NCBI GenBank assembly: GCA_023486985.1
Contig: JAMDEM010000081.1
Coordinates: 7,268-14,595 of the forward strand
Source: Bacillota bacterium
GTDB taxonomy: Bacteria > Vulcanimicrobiota > JAMDEM01
Reading direction: 5' to 3'
Length of the DNA: 7,328 nucleotides
Shown here: positions 6,283 through 7,328 of the stretch, piece after piece
How the letters are laid out: each line of letters opens with the position of its first letter
Position numbering within the stretch: the first letter of the stretch is position 1
Position numbers and translations under genes: made by a program
The notes under the pieces: generated by a model
Databases searched by the model: none
The model's input: the letters and a program-made list of their open reading frames with translations, nothing else
Told to the model about the DNA's origin: nothing

Positions 6283-6333
6283 TTTTGTGGCACGACATTC
6301 TGCAGCAAAACTGCAGAATTTTCAATCACAAAA
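6283..6333 (+). repeat. Structured stem-loop repeat, copy 2 (inverted relative to copy 1)
   Basis: The outer stem pairs TTTTGTG (6283-6289) with CACAAAA (6327-6333). The inner stem pairs ATTCTGCAG (6297-6305) with CTGCAGAAT (6311-6319) around CAAAA. The left arm GCACGAC (6290-6296) is identical to copy 1, and the right arm TTTCAAT differs from copy 1 (ATTCAAT) by one base. All three paired sites that differ from copy 1 changed on both sides, C-G to T-A. The inner stem runs into TTTTC on the plus strand, so it might also act as a weak terminator for the membrane protein gene. Confidence 0.8.
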
Positions 6334-6345
6334 TAAGCAAAATAA

Positions 6346-7044
6346 TCAGTTTATTCCTTCAAATCTATAACCGACTCCATAGACAGTTTTTATTAAAACG
6401 GGTTTATCCGGGTTATTCTCTATTTTGTGGCGCAGGTTCTTTATGTGGGCATCTATCGTTCTTTCATATCCCTCAAAGTCATAGCCCTGAACTTTATCTA
6501 TAAGCTGAAGCCTTGAAAATACTCTTCCCTGCTCCCGGGCAAGAACCACAAGCAATTTAAATTCATTTGGCGTAAGACTTATTTCAACTCCGTTTTTTAT
6601 CACCCGGTGGCGGTTAAATTCGATGATTAATTTCCCGTTGTTAAATTTCATTATTTCCAGGGCTTCTTTATCTTTCCCATAAGTTCTTCTAATGATTGCT
6701 TTAACTCTTGCCACAAGTTCTTTGGGACTAAAGGGCTTAACAAGGTAATCATCGGCGCCCAGGGCAAAACCTTCAACTCTATGCTCTTCCGAAGACTTGG
6801 CGGTAAGCATAAGGATCGGAAGGCTGGATTCTTTTCTAATCTCACTGCATACTTCTTCCCCGCTCATATCAGGAAGCATCAAATCAAGGATAAGAAGATC
6901 GGGCGATTCCTTTTTGGCTAAATCCAGACCGTTCCTGCCGTCATTAGCGGTAAGGATTTTGAATCCTTCTTTTTCAAGATAAGCTTTTACAACCTCTATA
7001 ATTTTCTTCTCGTCATCAACAATCAGAATTTTTTTCAAGCTCAT
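6346..7044 (-). CDS. OmpR/PhoB-family response regulator
   Basis: A DNA-binding response regulator of 232 residues, typical for the family. The receiver domain (about 4-118) has the acidic pocket D10-D11, phosphoacceptor D54 (LLILDLMLP), T81 and K103 (VKPF). After a short linker, the winged-helix domain (about 133-230) shows SLTPNEFKLL, a recognition helix around RTIDAHIKNLRHKI, and the closing VYGVGYRF wing. Phosphorylation by a sensor kinase would control its DNA binding. I prefer ATG at 7044, giving MSLKKILIVDDE, because GAGG lies six bases upstream of it; an in-frame ATG at 7056 lacks a ribosome binding site and would add MRHA. It is transcribed alone, convergent with the membrane protein gene. 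The kinase at 3279-4634 is the only partner candidate in the window, but a kinase outside it is equally possible. Confidence 0.95.
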   Translation of the reverse strand: MSLKKILIVDDEKKIIEVVKAYLEKEGFKILTANDGRNGLDLAKKESPDLLILDLMLPDMSGEEVCSEIRKESSLPILMLTAKSSEEHRVEGFALGADDYLVKPFSPKELVARVKAIIRRTYGKDKEALEIMKFNNGKLIIEFNRHRVIKNGVEISLTPNEFKLLVVLAREQGRVFSRLQLIDKVQGYDFEGYERTIDAHIKNLRHKIENNPDKPVLIKTVYGVGYRFEGIN

Positions 7045-7093
7045 CGCATGCCTCATTCATTGGTGTTTAAAAAGGAATTTTTAGCCTTTCAAT

Positions 7094-7122
7094 ATTATAC
7101 CAGATGACAGGATTTATATGAA
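7094..7122 (-). promoter_or_regulatory. Likely promoter of the response regulator gene
   Basis: On the minus strand, TTCATA (7122-7117; four of six matches to TTGACA) is followed after exactly 17 bases by a perfect TATAAT (7099-7094). The -10 box is preceded by TG one base away (TGGTATAAT), an extended -10 element. It lies about 50 bases before the chosen start codon. The fit to a housekeeping sigma-70 promoter is good; no clear repeat for autoregulation is visible. Confidence 0.6.
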
Positions 7123-7153
7123 GCATCCTAGAATTAGGTAAAAAATTCACGAC

Positions 7154-7162
7154 TGATAAAAT
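7154..7162 (+). promoter_or_regulatory. Possible extended -10 box for the CoA-transferase gene
   Basis: TGATAAAAT contains TAAAAT (five of six matches to TATAAT) with an upstream TG. The hexamer 17 bases upstream, TTAGGT (7134-7139), is a poor -35 box. The position, about 25 bases before the start codon, is usable but the call is weak. Confidence 0.3.
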
Positions 7163-7187
7163 TATTATTGCAGACGGGGGTGAAAGG

Positions 7188-7328
7188 ATGAACAAAGTTG
7201 CCACCATTGAAGAAGCCATGGCAAAAATTCATGACGGCGCAGTTATAATGATGGGAGGCTTTGGACTCTGCGGAATCCCGGAAAATTTAATCCGGGCGCT
7301 GGTAAAAAACGGGAGTAAGGATATCATA
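7188..7328 (+). CDS. CoA-transferase (3-oxoacid type) subunit A, N-terminal part
   Basis: The first 47 residues of a family I CoA-transferase alpha subunit (AtoD/ScoA type) are present and the gene runs off the window. These enzymes move CoA between acyl-CoA and short-chain or 3-oxo acids in the cytoplasm, working with a subunit B usually encoded next. DGAVIMMGGFGLCGIP (residues 16-31) fits the family signature D-G-x2-three hydrophobics-G-G-F-x3-G-x-P, and PENLIRALVKNG is the usual following helix. GGGGGTG at 7176-7182 is the ribosome binding site for ATG 7188. The acceptor and donor acids cannot be judged from this fragment, and the catalytic glutamate lies in the B subunit. It is divergent from the response regulator with a 143-base shared upstream region, and has no evident link to the efflux system. 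Confidence 0.9.
   Translation, partial: MNKVATIEEAMAKIHDGAVIMMGGFGLCGIPENLIRALVKNGSKDII

Larger units (their letters stand above)
6110..6345. other. Hairpin-rich gap between convergent genes
   Basis: This non-coding gap is 3' of both flanking genes. It holds, in order: a hairpin TTTCAC/GTGAAA (6141-6155), a long interrupted stem (6161-6221), a GC-rich hairpin (6238-6256) and copy 2 of the stem-loop repeat (6283-6333). Short open frames cross it on both strands but have no ribosome binding site or recognisable protein. It may be a dispersed repeat, a remnant of a mobile element or a gene for a small RNA; nothing in it matches an RNA family I can name. Confidence 0.6.

Noticed and set aside
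6102..6329. Minus-strand 75-residue open frame in the hairpin-rich gap
   Set aside because: It is built from hairpins and the stem-loop repeat, has no ribosome binding site and resembles no protein family.
4880..6333. CRISPR array or complete insertion sequence
   Set aside because: Only two repeats, in opposite orientation and 1.35 kb apart, with no spacers, cas genes or transposase.
6261..6503. Plus-strand 80-residue open frame
   Set aside because: It runs through repeat copy 2 and then antisense to the response regulator's DNA-binding domain.

Overview
The window carries an export operon, its likely signalling genes and one unrecognised membrane protein from a diderm (Gram-negative type) bacterium. 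The diderm envelope follows from an RND inner-membrane pump followed by a TolC-type outer-membrane channel with a signal peptide. The DNA is moderately AT-rich with clear Shine-Dalgarno sites (AGGAGGT before a TTG start). I cannot assign a lineage.

Layout. Positions 1-116 are not native sequence: they are two short, exact, inverted copies of pieces of the RND gene (709-751 and 940-1017) joined through a GGCTT microhomology. They abut the RND gene in the middle of a membrane helix, so the true 5' part of that gene is missing. From about 118 to 4845 lies a tight plus-strand operon: RND permease (C-terminal part), TolC-like outer-membrane channel, a membrane histidine kinase starting at TTG 3279, and a small HMA (CopZ-like) metal-binding protein. 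A terminator-like hairpin follows at 4855-4883. Next come a stem-loop repeat (4880-4929), a plus-strand gene for a predicted 5-helix membrane protein with a PsbP/DUF1795-like C-terminal domain (5078-6109), a 236-base gap holding several hairpins and a second, inverted copy of the stem-loop repeat (6283-6333), and a convergent OmpR/PhoB-type response regulator (7044-6346). A divergent gene for CoA-transferase subunit A starts at 7188 and runs off the end.

How the parts may work together (inference): the pump and channel export a toxic solute across both membranes. The kinase has a Cys/Met/His-containing periplasmic loop and the operon ends in a CxxC metal-binding protein, so a soft metal such as copper or silver is a reasonable guess for the signal and perhaps the cargo. 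The response regulator about 1.7 kb downstream on the other strand is the only candidate partner in view. The two most unusual signals are the chimeric left edge, most likely an amplification or assembly artefact, and the pair of inverted stem-loop repeats whose three paired-site differences are all compensated, which suggests that their structure is maintained.
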